A stretch of 64,000 nucleotides of DNA from Fasciola hepatica (taxonomy: Eukaryota; Platyhelminthes; Trematoda; Plagiorchiida; Fasciolidae): assembly GCA_948099385.1 (NCBI GenBank), contig CANUEZ040000113.1, positions 9,250,501 to 9,314,500 on the forward strand. The letters run 5' to 3'. This document shows, one piece after another, positions 10,300 to 22,080 of the stretch (position 1 is the stretch's first letter; each line of letters starts with the position of its first letter). A program made the position numbers and the translations under genes. The notes under the pieces are model-generated. The model did no database searches. It saw only the letters and a list, made by a program, of their open reading frames with translations, and was not told where the DNA came from.

Positions 10300-11460
10300 T
10301 GTTACGATTTCTTCTGACAAGCGTAAAGCGATGCTTTAGATTTCCTTTCAGTAAACGTTTTCTCACACTTGTTTTGTCTCACCATCAGACTGAATTTTTC
10401 AGGTAGCATAGGTATTTAAAGCAACTTTTTGTTTCTGTCATGAAGTTTGTTGTTGTTCTATTTTAGTTCCATAGTGCTGTTGTGAATGACGTCATTAAAA
10501 TGGTCCAGTGGGATAATGATAAAATGTGTTAGACTTATGAACTTCACACACAAGCTTGGAGATAGCGGCTTAGCTGCTGATAGATTCTGACGAGAATGAA
10601 ACACTGGTGCAGCGCTTTAGCAACGTTTTCAAGGAAACATGCAGCTTCTTCCGTTATAACGGAGCTGTATGCTACCAGGTGGGTTACCAGGTCGTGGGTA
10701 ACACCAGTTCATACATAATCAACACTGAGCACCTCAGTTCACGGAGACTGAGTAACCACAAATTGTACTGGCGGTAACAAGCCAGGCAGATCGAAGCACA
10801 AAGCACATTCAGCACACAACGCGGAAGATGCGCAATACCTGCAACCTCGCACGGCCGTAACATACTTTGTCACTGCAATGACAATGTCACTTGAGTGGAA
10901 CCTCATAGACCCGTAACCACCCAACAAAATTGTCTTCGGCTGGAAAACAACTCGAACACAGCACGGAATTTGATTAGGCTAACCCTTCCGTTGACTAGAG
11001 AGAATAGCCGGACGCAAGACAATAACGCACGTTTATCAGCGGCGACCAGCATAATTCAAGGCAATTCGCCAGCTTTACTGCTGTTCTGACGACCCTGCGG
11101 AAACCGTAAATTGAAAGCAAGGATATAATGGTAAGGCTACAGCAGAGGAAAGTAAGGAAGTATACACAACGCCCCGAAAGATAATTAAATATAATAGAAA
11201 AAAAAATCGGATGGCTTGGTAACTAAAAAGTTTTGTAGAAAAATAAAAGTCTGGTTGCAGTCCGCTCTTTCAAGTGGTCGACGGTGGTCAAACGGTCATC
11301 ATGGTGAGCTTCTAACGCTTCTGTTCCGGGTTCGTATACTCGCTCCGCCGCTGGTCACTTCTCCTTTCTGAGATATTTTACCGTCATTATATAATAAACA
11401 AGGAAATAAATAAAAACAAAAACAAATAAAGAACAAAAGAATAAGATTGAGTTTCCCTCA
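10300..11460. other. Intron sequence without recognised feature
   Basis: Only short frames occur on both strands. Around 11250-11345 there is a GGTTCGTATAC string like a polymerase III B box, but without a convincing A box or tRNA fold. The rest is unclassified. Confidence 0.4.
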
Positions 11461-11464
11461 TTCA

Positions 11465-12235
11465 ACGGTTAGATCGTCATCGTCTATTTCCTCCGTTGGA
11501 ACTGACGATCTAGGCTCTCTGAATGTGTCCATCGGCACGTCTGGTGGTTTGGATTGATTCTGTACGTCCGGTGCTGCTGTCTTCCGTCGGCGAAGGCGAC
11601 TCTAATATCGCATCCATGTTCCATCAGAGATTGCTACTTCAAACAGTTTGTTCTCTTCCGAGTAAAAATCGCTGCCTCAACCCAGCTGGGTTTGCCTGGT
11701 CAGAAATCTTTGGGATAAACTGTGGTTTCCGCACGAAACCTTTTTTGGAGATGCTGGTTGCCTCTGACGTGGTGTTTCCTAAGGAATCATTTACCTGTGA
11801 ACCGTCCTCGATTTGCGGCCCATCAGAATCTCCGTAGACGAGAGACTGTTTGATGCCGTCCTGTTAAGTGTCGTACGATGTGTGAACAAGACTTGTTACA
11901 AGACCTCCGCTGTTTCCTCTCCATTTGGTTTGAGAAACGCTCGTTTGAATGAGTTCACAGCGCGTTCAGTCTGGCCGTTGAATTAGGGTTATGGAGATGG
12001 GAGTATCTGCTGAATCGTGCATTGTTGGCAAAACTCCCGGAAGATGGTAGACATGAATTGAGATCCATTATCAGGCTTTATTTGACCTGGTATTCCGTGG
12101 TATGCGAACTATCATTGCAACGCCAAAAATGTACCTTATGAGGTTGGAGGGATCATGGTTACAACTTCAGTCCATTTTGATAAGGCATTAGCAACGACGA
12201 GGAACAACATGCCTTCAGTTGGTCTTGTGAAGTCG
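11465..12235 (-). pseudogene. Gypsy integrase fragment G2
   Basis: Minus-strand reading gives LVVANALSKWTEVVTM (first catalytic Asp position replaced by Asn), a block FAYHGIPGQIKPDNGSQFMS (second Asp), and FNGQTERAVNSFKRAFLK (catalytic Glu), then a tail around 11530-11840. This is a different gypsy lineage from G1, resembling the type common in invertebrates with a long integrase C-terminus. It is split by single-base shifts and stops. Its upstream end is cut by the LINE at 12240. Confidence 0.8.
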
Positions 12236-12239
12236 GCGC

Positions 12240-13800
12240 ATGTTCTGGACTATGACTTCAGTTCATTTCAGTTCAGTCACCAACCTCGCAATTCCGTTCT
12301 TCGTTTTTGGTTTTTACCTCCCATCCTCGTCGAGTTGAGGGCAAAGTGAATAGAAGCTTATGGCGAAAAAGAGCCGAAACCAAGATTATAAACGGGGATC
12401 ACGAATAGAGAGAAAGACACCAAATGCAACCACGCTACTGGCCGCGACACCTAACCATGTCACTTAATGCCTCTAGCCATCTGGTAAACAGGTTTCATGG
12501 ATCCCGACCCAGAAGTCTAACACGTTCTTGTTGACCAAGTACATTAGTCAAGATTTCTATACCCTTTTGCCATGTCATGGACTGGCCGTCTTGACTTATC
12601 TCCCGACCATTACCTGCCTCGCAGAACAGCGTACGCCGGAAAATCTATCGGTGGGCATGCGTAAAACATGTCCCAACCCCATTAACCTGTTTAGTTTCAG
12701 TACTTGATCCAGAGGCTGAACTCTGGTTTCCAAAACCATACGTCTAACCCCATCATTACTGATACGATGTCCCCAGTATATTCAAGCAGTACTACAGAGA
12801 CACTGACAGTCTTCGCCTACCTTCTAACCTTAACGGCCATGTTTCTGAGATGTATACACGAGTCGATCTTACTACCGCAGTGTGCACTCGATCCTTGACA
12901 TAACCGGATGTCACGCCGGTGCCACAGATGACAGATTGGAAAAAGCAAAACTGGCGTTCTGTATCCACGATGGCATATCATCCGACAGCCTTGTACCTTT
13001 TCAAGTAACCTATCTTCCGCACAACCCCCATTTCTGATGGAGGATTGCTATCTACCTGCAACGTTTCTATTACAGTTATTTTCTGAAGGTCCATCGTAGA
13101 ATCGAGCTAACTAAATTGTCCCTTAAAGCGCTCCGCTCAGCGGTCCAGACGACGTTCCTAAGAGTGAAACTGTAACCATCGGATGCAATGGTTAACTAAC
13201 TTACACCTGACTTCCATGAACCGGTACACCTAATCCAACGGTACAGGTTGTGACCAATGCCAATAGAAAGCCTTCTGAATTTACTTACCTTTCGTGATCC
13301 ACCACTGTTCGCGGTCATTTCTCAGACTCCTAGTCACTTAACCCTAGAGGGAGTTGTGACCCTCGTTGAATGTGACATTCGGAGGGACGGATCTGCGAAC
13401 GCCTAACGGACCAACTGATGTCAAAGATAACCATCGTTTGTGAGGCCTTTACGAAATGCAGTTGCTGTGACAATGAAGATAGCTTACAAGGCTTTTTTAA
13501 TCTGTTGCCAGCTTTCATTTGAATTTTGGGCGCCTGGCTGGGTCGATAACCGTGTTGAAAGCTCTGTATGGAAATTAGATCGTCGGTTCTCATCTAGGAG
13601 CAGCTGCGCGGGACGAGTGTCTCTGCCGTTGGCGCGACCACAGACGGGAAGTAAAAGGAAGCGAGCACGTACCAAGGTGTGGACCAAAATGAACGACAAT
13701 CCGCAGTTGGTCTTCGCCGCCAGTGGTGGTGGCGAGTGTTTCGGTCACGTTTCCGTGATGGGTTAACACTCCACTACCTTGTGGACCAGACTTTTGAATC
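12240..13800 (-). mobile_element. RTE-type LINE family B copy with internal deletion
   Basis: In minus sense: linker pieces (13330-13800; compare 15565-15999), a short RT N-terminal piece near 12990-13080 (YLKRYKA-like), then directly the C-terminal domain (about 12440-12960, with LRWLGHVL- and GGQSMTWQKG-like strings) and a family B 3' untranslated part (12240-12440). Most of the RT palm is missing. Family B differs from A in its 3' part, which ends in GAGGTTAATGGTTGAATAAACTGA-like sequence in better copies. Confidence 0.7.
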
Positions 13801-13899
13801 AAAGGCCCCGGTTAGGGTTCCCAAAGAAAAAACACTTCTGCGGTGTGGGCACCCGCGAAGTATGATTCGCCCAGAAACCTCCAATGTCTTTGCTGTGTC

Positions 13900-14415
13900 G
13901 GTGTTCGAGCACTGATGTCTCCGTAGCATTGCCCGAGTATGGTGAGAACACCGTATCAGCAATGTTGAGCTTAGGCGTAAGGTGTTGGGAATCAGAGGTC
14001 AGTCTGTGGATCAAGTACTGAATCTAAACGGGTTAAGATGGTTGGGGCATGTGTTACGCATGCTCACGGATAGACTTCCTTAGCGTATGCTGTTCTCTGA
14101 GGCAAGTTATGATTGGAAGGTAGGTCGAGGTGGTCAGTCCAAGATATGGCAAAAAGGTATGAAATCCACGTTGGGGTCGACATAATCCGCCTACCAAATG
14201 GTTGGAGACATTAAGTGATGTGGTTAGGTGTCGCGGTCAGTGGCGTAGTTGCATTCGGACCGTTTTCTCGCCGTCTTGATTTCCCCTTGATACTTTGACT
14301 TTTTTGGATCTTTATGCTTCTATTCTTGCCCTTTACTCGACGATGTTGGAAGGTAGCGTCCGAAACCAGAGCACAGATGTGCGAGGTTAATGGTTGAATA
14401 AACTGAGTATTGACC
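13900..14415 (+). mobile_element. LINE family B 3' end
   Basis: Plus-strand reading gives VFEH-, VWWEHRISNAEV-like and LRWLGHVLRMLTDRLP, RGGQSKIWQKGMKS, then a 3' untranslated part ending in GGTTAATGGTTGAATAAACTGA at about 14389-14410. It is close to the copy at 57600-58230. It is a 5'-truncated copy placed tail to tail with the family A mosaic to its right. Confidence 0.75.
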
Positions 14416-14564
14416 AGTGACAACATGGCCAATCTGAGTCCAACGTTCTGAAGACGTGTAAGGACGCCATGTGAGTCTATACCGCTTCGTGTGACAGAAG
14501 TTCGAACTCTCTAGAAGCAATCCGCGATGAGAGAAGAGCTGGATGAGATAGATGATCACCGTTG

Positions 14565-14890
14565 TGGTCGTCATCGTACAGCGTTAAGCAGAATGGCAAG
14601 CCCCACTGACCACCGCCTTTCTCGCCATGTTGCACGTAGAACTAGAAAGAATGTATATACAAAATGGATAGGGAGTGGATCTACAGGGGTGGGAAAAGGG
14701 AACAACGCCCTAGTAGTCAACACACGGAATACACAGTCTAACTGTACAAACGCACATCGATCAATCATTCTGATTCAACAGGAAGTGGCGACAAGATCGC
14801 CACTGTTCACGGTTCGCTGCCATATCTTTTAGTCTCTCCAGCCAACTGGTTGAAGAATCTTTTGGACCCCAACCACGAAGTTCAGTTTCA
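14565..14890 (-). repeat. LINE family A 3' untranslated region
   Basis: This block matches 2837-3080 on the same strand and 22720-23035 on the other strand over about 300 bp. It ends in the TCATCGTACAGCGTTAA tail. It marks the 3' terminus of the mosaic and is the clearest family A consensus segment in the window. Confidence 0.85.
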
Positions 14891-15094
14891 GTTTCAGAGG
14901 GCAACCCTGACGAACACCACTTTCCGTGGTGAACTCTGGTGGAAGATCGCCGTAAGCACGAACTGGGCTTCGGCTGTTCGCATACAAGCGTTGGAAAAGA
15001 GAAATAAACTTCTCTGGTACGCCCTTCAGTGAGAGGCAGCGCCGCTTTCAAATCAAGAAAGACAGATTGTGGGCCTACGAAAGATGTATCCATG

Positions 15095-15556
15095 TCATAA
15101 GGTTTGCCGAATAGTGAAGATGTGGTCGATACAACCACGGCCGGGTCTGAAACCGGCTTGATTCTCACGCGTACACATTTCGCGGGCACTGGATAATCGG
15201 TGAAGAATGAGACCGGTGGGCAGTTTAGACGCGATACTTACCAAGCTAATTTCTTTGTGGTTTTCACAAGAGGACCTGTCACCTTTCTTGTAAATCAGCG
15301 CAATCACCGATTCACACAATTCTCTGGGAATCTGCTCGCTATCCCAAATAATACGGAGGAATTTTGGTAACTCCCAAACCAAAGCTTCGCCTCCATCCTT
15401 GAAAAAAGATGTAGATAACCCATTTGGTCCGGCTGCTTTGTACCTTTTCAAGTAACCTATCTCCCACATGATCTCCATCTCTGACGGGGACTCATATCCG
15501 CCTGCATCGTTTCTCTGGCAGGTATATTTGGAAGGTCCACTGTTGTATTGGGCCAA
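15095..15556 (-). pseudogene. Reverse transcriptase N-terminal part, LINE mosaic
   Basis: The 153-residue frame contains ESPSEMEIMWEIGYLKRYKA, AAGPNGLSTSFFKDGG, PRELCESVIALIYKKGDRS and NQAGFRPGRGCIDHIFTIRQ, the fingers part of an RTE-type RT. It stops before the catalytic FLDLxxAFD block, and downstream sequence jumps to the C-terminal LRGWGPKDSSTSWLERLKDM piece. The palm has been deleted. Confidence 0.85.
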
Positions 15557-15564
15557 CTAAATTG

Positions 15565-15999
15565 TTACCTAAAATGCTGGGCCCAGCGCTCCAGACGACG
15601 TCCCTGAGAGTGAAGCCGTGAGCTGTTGAATCCCTTAATTAACTCACTTACACCGGGCTTCCGTGGACCGGTACCTCTACTCAAACGGAAAAGGTTGTGA
15701 GTATTGCCAATGGACGCAGTCTTTCCCATTTCCTTACATTTCTCAGTCCACAACTGCTCACGGTCATTCCTCAGGCTCCTAGTCAGTTGGCGTCTCAGGG
15801 ATTTGCGCACTTCATTGAATGTGGTATCCGGGGGGACAGATCTCCGAGCACCCAACAGAGCAACTGATGTTGACGATATCCATAATTTGTGAGACCGACT
15901 TGAACCAGAATTCAGGGTGGCATTCAAAGCGGCATACAAGGCTTCCTTGATTTGTTGCCAGCGTTCATTTGGGTCCTGAACATCTGGCTGCATCGACAA
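15565..15999 (-). pseudogene. LINE linker region, mosaic
   Basis: The 144-residue frame (PNERWQQIKEALYAALNA, RRSVPPDTTFNEVRKSLRRQ, SLRNDREQLWTEKCKEMGKT) lies between endonuclease and RT in these elements and has relatives at 13330-13600 and, more distantly, 16771-17082. No catalytic motif. Confidence 0.75.
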
Positions 16000-16151
16000 C
16001 TACATAGACAGCTCCATCTGGAAACTGTGTTGCTGATTATCTCCTGAAAGCGACTCCGCGGGACAAGTGGCATTTACTTTGGTGGGACCACGGACGAGAC
16101 TTAAACGGAAGCGAGCACGTACCGAGGCGAAACTATGAAGACATGATGCAT

Positions 16152-16620
16152 CTACTTTTCCCAAGTTCGCTGTGCTTTTCTCATTTCCCTTTGCCACGTC
16201 ATCTGTTGACCTCCACGTGGTTGCTTCCACTGCTGAGGAGGAACGGAAAATATGGCATCATACGGTAGACGTGTTTGCCACAAGTGACACGTGCCCCAAC
16301 CAACGACGTCCACCAATCTGGATTCGCTATGATAGAATATTCTCTGAATTAGTACCCAACACTCGCCTTCTGACCTTAGCATTGCTTACTCGGTCATTCC
16401 ACCCAATCTTAGCGATACTGAGCAGATATCGATGGTCGAAAACCTCAAGACGACGAACAACTTCCTCAAGTAGACTCCATGTCTCGCAACCGTACAACAC
16501 AACTGGGCGCACTGCGGAACAGTACATAAGACCACCAAGTTTGGAAAGAACTGGAAGAAGTTCGTCGGGACCGGCTGCTTTCCCTCGCTCTGGTAATCGA
16601 ATGCTCGACTCCACTTCCAC
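16152..16620 (-). pseudogene. LINE C-terminal domain fused to RT start by deletion
   Basis: A frame near 16620 starts in an RT N-part (AAGPDELLPVLSKLGG) and passes directly into VVLYGCETWSLLEEVVRRLEV, leaving out the whole palm. The following frame (16152-16382) is nearly the same as the 3141-3240 region. The fusion could be a template switch during reverse transcription or a later deletion. Confidence 0.75.
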
Positions 16621-16679
16621 TTCCGATGGAGGCTCAAGTGATACTCCCCGAAGAATCGCAGTTGTTGATACAGGAGTAA

Positions 16680-17100
16680 CTACACTAGCGCGCGGCCAGC
16701 TGATGTGGTCCTTGAAGTATTCGGCCCAACGGTCAAGCCCTTGCTCTTTGCCATGAATGGGTCCTCCATTTCAATCGCATATGGTTTCACTGACCTTGAT
16801 GCGCCGTCCACCGTTGTCTCGAATAAGTTTGAACAGTCTTTGACTGTTACCTGAAGCAGCTGCAATTTCCATTTTTTCGGCTACCTTGACCCACCAATTT
16901 TCGCGATCATTTCTAATGCTTTTTGTATTTTGCTTTTGTAGACTTCTTGGTATCTTATTCATCTCCTTATAGTTCGAGAGCTGACGCTTTCGCTCCACTG
17001 GACTGAGCGACTCACGAGAAACCCAGTGTCTTTGATGGACATCGGATCTAGGACCATAGGCGAAACCTGCTGCCACGTGCATTGGCCGTTGGATATGGGC
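16680..17100 (-). pseudogene. LINE family A linker, second copy
   Basis: HVAAGFAYGPRSDVHQRHW and RNDRENWWVKVAEKMEIAAA repeat the module seen at 2201-2398. It continues to 16680 with LFETTVDGASRSVKP-like sequence in a shifted frame. Confidence 0.75.
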
Positions 17101-17221
17101 CCATTACTCATCTATATTACCGTTCGTCGCAGATCCTAGCTTGTGATAATTTCTGTTCGTAACTGATGCGAACTTCTGGATCAGACAGACATTGTGCGAC
17201 TAACCTAGTTCACAGTTTACG

Positions 17222-17803
17222 TCAGCGACCATGGAGCTGGAGCGATAATCGCATTAAAACTAATGCATGGTCCGACTCTACGTACATGGACCAGCAAGAT
17301 CTACAGTTCTGAACAGAACTGCGCCACCGGTAGCTCACTGCGGTGTAATCAGTCTCGCTCAGGGTACCTGCAGAGTTAGAGTGCCATGTTGTCGTGCAAC
17401 GCAAGCTGTGTCGGAAATTTGTACTAGATAGGAATAACAGATTGTCTGCACAAAACTGAGGAGGTCTATCCCCGTTATCTGTGCGCTGAGCGGGTAAGGC
17501 GCAACGCCCATCTAAACAAGCTTCTGGCGCATTAAGTTTGCTAACTTGTGCAACAAAATCACCAACCAGCACCACAATGTCAGAGCTTTTGCCTCTAGGA
17601 GCGAGAGTGGTGAGTTCATCATAGAATTCGTCTTTCAGCGTGTCAGAACTGCAGTCTGTTCGAACGAATGTCGAAATCAAATACAAACGGCGCTCAACAC
17701 AGCTATCACTTCGAACACTAACTGGTCCCTCGAGTTTTATAGCACATAAACGACCATTGACCGGGCTCCAGTCTAAAAGAGCAGTCTCAGCCTTGTCAGT
17801 CAA
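17222..17803 (-). pseudogene. Endonuclease domain of RTE-type LINE
   Basis: The 193-residue open frame is most of an apurinic-type endonuclease that nicks target DNA to prime reverse transcription. Visible motifs are LLDWSPVNGRLCAIKL near residue 9, VVLVGDFVAQV at 77-87, FCADNLLFLSSTNFRH at 117-132, ETDYTAVSYRW at 150-160 and ESDHALVLM at 176-184. In the family the central motif is GDFNAQ, so the key Asn is Val here. The frame has no internal stop. Its neighbours on both sides are out of frame. Confidence 0.85.
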
Positions 17804-18119
17804 GACTATTCTTGCACTACATTGACCCGAAGCTCTAGCTGCTTCGTCTCCTTAAGTGCCCAAAAATACCTCGATGAGATACCACGAACATCTAGTTGAA
17901 TCACACTGCTCGAATTCTGGATACGCGTTTCATTTACGCAGCAGACAACAATCTACAGAGAATCTATTGTGAGCGCTAGGCACGCCTGCTGACCGGCCTG
18001 CATGAGAGTAAGCACACTAAAGGAGCTGAGATTCACAGGCTGACGAGGCTTGAGAAAATGTGAGTTACAAGATAGACAATTATTTACGACACTATTTGAT
18101 AACGAACCGTTGCGAGTAT

Positions 18120-18512
18120 CTAGTGTGTTACCAGTGGGAGCATTATGGGTGGATAGAGGGAGCGAAGAGAGGTGGTTGGGGCAGAAGTCAGGTTGTCCAT
18201 AGTGCCTTTCGGAACCCTCCAAAAATCACCGCCACATCCGTTTAAGCCTCCCTCCAAAACGGTTGGGACAAACCCCGAGAAATTCATTTTAGAACTCAGG
18301 GGACTGCAGTCAATGATCGCATACACAGACACAACGTACAAGCGTCGACGTTTCAGTCTGTTGCTGTTGACATGTGTAGAACCGTTTAATCGAACAGCAC
18401 GCAAATGACTGCTGACTGAAATCCAGTCTAGCAATGCACAGTCAACTCTCGTGTTCGGAGCGTCCCCTACACCAGCTTGACTATGAACACTAGACACCGG
18501 ATCACCTGACAC
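18120..18512 (-). pseudogene. Endonuclease N-terminal part, separate LINE copy
   Basis: DCALLDWISVSSHLRAVRL and KRRRLYVVSVYAIIDCSP repeat the start of the endonuclease at 17222-17803 in a diverged form. It then becomes unrelated sequence near 18250. It must come from another insertion because the module is present twice in a row. Confidence 0.65.
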
Positions 18513-18540
18513 ACGAAGAGTGATGCGAGAGCCTATGGTT

Positions 18541-18575
18541 TTATCTGGGGGGTGAGGGGGGGGGGGTGGGGGTGG
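18541..18575. repeat. G-rich tract
   Basis: A run of G broken by single T and A residues, inside the LINE mosaic. It could form a G-quadruplex, but simple expansion is enough to explain it. Confidence 0.8.
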
Positions 18576-18665
18576 CGAAGAATGATCACAGCGCTTTTCA
18601 GAGACACACCATTCATCTGTATGGAAAGCTCTGAGAGTTCTAGCAAGAGGAGCCAGTTGCTCTGT

Positions 18666-18911
18666 CTAGCATGGTGTGCAGACGTTGAATGCAGCCAAGT
18701 GAGGTGAACTTTTAGGCTTAATAAGTGCGTTTGATTTATGCTCCACTTTGGTACTGTCGTTTTCTTCAGAGTGGCAATGACCCGTAGTATTTTGCCTCTG
18801 TCCTAATTTAAAAGAAAGGAAATTAGTAAGACTCTTTACTGGGGGGATGTAGGAGTTAAGTTGACCGCATATGACGTGTCGGACTTCCCGTATGGGGTTC
18901 AAGAGATCCAT
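18666..18911 (-). pseudogene. LINE leader before endonuclease
   Basis: MDLLNPIREVRHVICGQLN, SLTNFLSFKLGQRQ, and SPHLAAFNVCTPC form the N-terminal lead-in of RTE-type open frames in flukes, just before the endonuclease. A related start, WVDLFDLTKGALWGAIYG, lies at 21000-21130. It is separated from the next module by the G-rich tract. Confidence 0.6.
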
Positions 18912-19189
18912 CCACTGAGTGGTTAGATACCTGTGTCGATGAGAAAGTCGTGAAAAATTGGGTATCTGTCTTCTAACTGTTTCTTCATTTATCTGATAAT
19001 GTCATTTTAAGTGTTCTCACCACTCTGGTACTCAGCATCTTTTGAGCTCCGGAGATTTTTCCAGAGACCCAGCAGCCAAAACCACCGTAAATGAAGAAAA
19101 TTGGTCAGTTCAACTCCCAAGGGTCTTGGTTACTTAGCTCTTTCGTGTCTTAGTCTCGTTTGACGTGGAGAGTCGCTGATCTGGTGATG

Positions 19190-19719
19190 TGGTTGTCGAA
19201 AGCTGTCGTGGCTCTCGATATTCATGATGTGATCTCCTCCTCAACACCACCGAGGTATTTAAAGCTATCGACTAACTCTAGTTGATCACCAAAAATTGTG
19301 TCTACAGGCACAGGCCCCTACCAGTCTTGCAAAATTTCTTCGAACTTTGGTGGGTGCATGCCATATCTAGACGCCCCAATCACCAAGTGGTCCAGAGCGC
19401 GTTGAATTGCCTGTGCACCGTCACTCGGTAGAGTGATGACATCGGCATATTCCAAGTCGAAAACTGTTGTGCGGGAGGAGTTTGATTCCACTGTTTGGAA
19501 GACCACACAGGGCTTTCCGTAGAACATCCTCCATGGCAAAGTGGAAAAGAATAAAGGATATAGAGCAATCGTGTCGTACTCCATTGTATACGATAAAAGA
19601 GGTCGAAAGCTGGCCGTAGACGTTAACCCGACCTGCACCATGACAACACAATTCTTTGAAGATTTGGACGTACTTCTCAGATGTTTCATGTATCAACAGA
19701 CAGTACACCAGTATATATA

Positions 19720-19780
<61 letters not shown>

Positions 19781-19990
19781 CTTACGGCGTGCGCAGTTAC
19801 TGTATGACCCCTTATTAAAGATGGGGAAAACCATCGATTCTCCCACAAGATTGGGACCTGCTCGGAGTTCTAAACCTTTGAAAACAACACCCGAGGTTCT
19901 CCAGCGAGCTGCGCATCACCATCTTTTAAAAACGCTGACAGGGTTATCGGAGTCCGGCGCTTTGTGACGTCTTAAGGCCTGGATTTCCCT
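19190..19990 (-). mobile_element. LINE RT fragment with a (TA)n tract in it
   Basis: In minus sense: a start ESMVFPIFNKGSYSNCARRKG (RT fingers), then the TA repeat, then YVQIFKELCCHGAGRVNVYG, VRHDCSISFILFHFAMEDVL, and in a shifted frame VFDLEYADVITLPSDGAQA with the YADD replaced by YADV. The block HRGISLIP to FLDxxxAFD, with the first catalytic Asp, is missing where the TA repeat now lies. Its thumb end is near 19200-19320 (LVDSFKYLGG-like). Confidence 0.8.
19722..19778. repeat. (TA)n microsatellite inside LINE RT
   Basis: About 57 bp of TA repeats, with a short imperfect extension at 19712-19719. Second long TA tract in the window; both are inside transposon coding remains. Confidence 0.97.
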
Positions 19991-20224
19991 GCGGATCTTC
20001 ACCTTGGCGGGGATGGATCTGTCAAAACAGATCACAAGGCGTGTGGCTATCTGTCACCGGCTCGATGCCAACGCAACAATGTTAACATAAACAACAAAAT
20101 AATGGGAGGGATAAGGTACAAGGGGATGACAGAGAGTGGTTAGTAATTGAGGGAAACGATTTTTTTTTTCACCGTGCACGTTTGTCTATGTCTTCGTTTT
20201 GTGTGTTTACGTGGAACGGGAGTT

Positions 20225-20440
20225 CAACAGACCGTACAACATTCGCACTACTGACTCCTACTGTAAGCCATATCCCCCAACGTCTCTGACCAACGACGGT
20301 CCTCATCCCTTGTGCTCCAACCAGGAAGGCGGGAAACACCAACCGAAGCCAGTGCAGATGCTAGCTTCTTCACGTCCCTACTCCAAGTCAACCGCTCATA
20401 TGAACATACCGCTATCCCAACCTGCCGCACTGTTAGTTCT
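20225..20440 (-). pseudogene. LINE C-terminal fragment
   Basis: The frame 20248-20430 reads LTWSRDVKKLASALASVGVSR, RLPGWSTRDEDRRW and LGDMAYSRSQ, the end of the RTE-type protein. The upstream sequence does not continue the domain, so it is a short 3' piece. Confidence 0.65.
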
Positions 20441-20864
20441 ACCTGTTCGTTTTTCTCAAGAACTGCGAACCAGTCGAATACCCCACCCCTCTTTGTGTTT
20501 CCTCTCTCTTATAGTCTCCACGCTTTCAAGCACAGAGTCAACAAACTGTTTTTACATGACTGTTCCAGATTTATTCCCCATTTTACGGTAAACCTCTAGT
20601 CTATGGGATTTATCCCTTCTACAGTAACTTTAGCTTATCACATGATACGAAATTCTCTTGTCGTCGTCTGGTTTATTGTGAATTTAGTTGTAATTTCAAT
20701 TGTTTATCCTCCTTCCACCGTCTGCCGTCCTGCGTGAATCGAAACCCACATGAACTAGGGCACCATTCCGATCGGAAACGCGACGAATGATGTGTTGACC
20801 TACCTCCAAGAAACGTACGGTGACTCTTCCCCGACGGTAGTGCGATGTTTGAAATGTTTATGCA

Positions 20865-21130
20865 TCAAACCTTCTCGAACTCATCATTGCTCGTAAGTTT
20901 GTTATTGTTGATAATAACATTGGTAGTGGTGGTTGTGATGATGATGACGGTGAATATAATAATTATATTGATTTCTGCTGTATCACTTTTGACCTTTAAT
21001 ATATTTCCCAAGATTTTTTGACCTTTCGTGTCATAGAAGGAAAGTATGGAAAACCCTAACCCGTAGATTGCGCCCCATAGGGCTCCCTTGGTGAGGTCAA
21101 AGAGATCCACCCACTCACTGGTTCAAAACA
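20865..21130 (-). pseudogene. Possible LINE leader fragment
   Basis: The start WVDLFDLTKGALWGAIYGLG resembles the leader at 18911 (WMDLLNPIREVRHVICG). After about 35 residues it runs into simple ATT/ATC-rich sequence (about 20895-20975). The match is short. Confidence 0.4.
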
Positions 21131-21139
21131 CTGAAGATA

Positions 21140-22080
21140 GTTTGGTACCGTGATTTTTGGCACTCTCAATAACGCACTTCGCCCAAGTGATACTATTACT
21201 TCTAGGTCTCTTGTTGCTTTTTACGCACATAACTTTTAATTCCCGAGCGAGGTTTATCTTGACAGATACCAACCCGAACGGCCGTACCTAATGTATGGTT
21301 AGTGGCTGTTCAAACCTCAACCGCTTGTAACCGACTCTAAACTTATAGACTCGATTTTTTTCAGTCATTTACGGTTACGTTTAAGTTTAGAAACCTTACC
21401 CTTTTGACTGTCAGCATTCGTACTCCCTAAACATATTCCCACCAAAAATCGAAATCTCAGGCCAGTTTTAAACCTGCTTCGGTTCTTTGCTGTGTGCCCT
21501 TGTATTTCACTTGATTATTTAGGTGATCCAGATGAGTACGGTAATTGGTGGAGTTAAATAATATGAAGTTTCTAAGAATTCCATTGAGTATTGGGTTTCA
21601 TTCTTCTAAATTTAGAACTAATCGCGGAAGACCGTGATACCCGGTTTCGATAAGTTACCACTTAAACAACTATCCGTACTAACCTGTGAGGGTCAGTGTT
21701 ACATCCAGAATAAAAGAAATTCCCCTAATGTCGTCAACCACGGCAAGGTCACCTGCGCACTAGTGACACAGTTCAGAGTGGCGCTAACAAGTTCGTTGTC
21801 TTAACGCGAAGCCCAGTCAAAATTGTGGAAACCGTCAACGTGAACTAAAAACGCAGTGTCCAAAGCTGCTGCATTGCATGCATTTTCGATGTTCTACACA
21901 AAGTGACCGATCAGAACCGAAAGAAGACGTAGGTCGTAAGATGCAAGGACTTCCTTTGCTCTTGTGGATCGGCAATGGTAAACATGTCATTATATATGTA
22001 TATAATACAGTAAGGGAGATATAAAAGTACAGTAGGCTCGATTGGAAGTACGGTGAAGAGAAGGAGGTCTGCTGTGTTAA
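21140..22080. other. No recognisable feature
   Basis: Short frames only. No motif or second copy seen. Confidence 0.4.

Larger units (their letters stand above)
14565..18911 (-). mobile_element. Mosaic of at least three RTE-type LINE pieces
   Basis: In minus sense the modules run: leader (18666-18911), endonuclease N-part (18120-18512), a second leader (17940-18222), endonuclease (17222-17803), linker (16680-17100), short RT N-part fused to a C-terminal domain (16152-16620), second linker (15565-16230), RT N-part (15095-15556), C-terminal end and family A 3' part (14565-14890). Repeated modules show that more than one insertion, plus internal deletions, built it. The individual pieces are listed below. 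Confidence 0.75.

Noticed and set aside
13290..13330. IHHCS string in plus sense as part of a DHHC Cys-rich domain
   Set aside because: It is the opposite strand of the LINE linker (compare 15740-15770) and lacks the rest of the domain.
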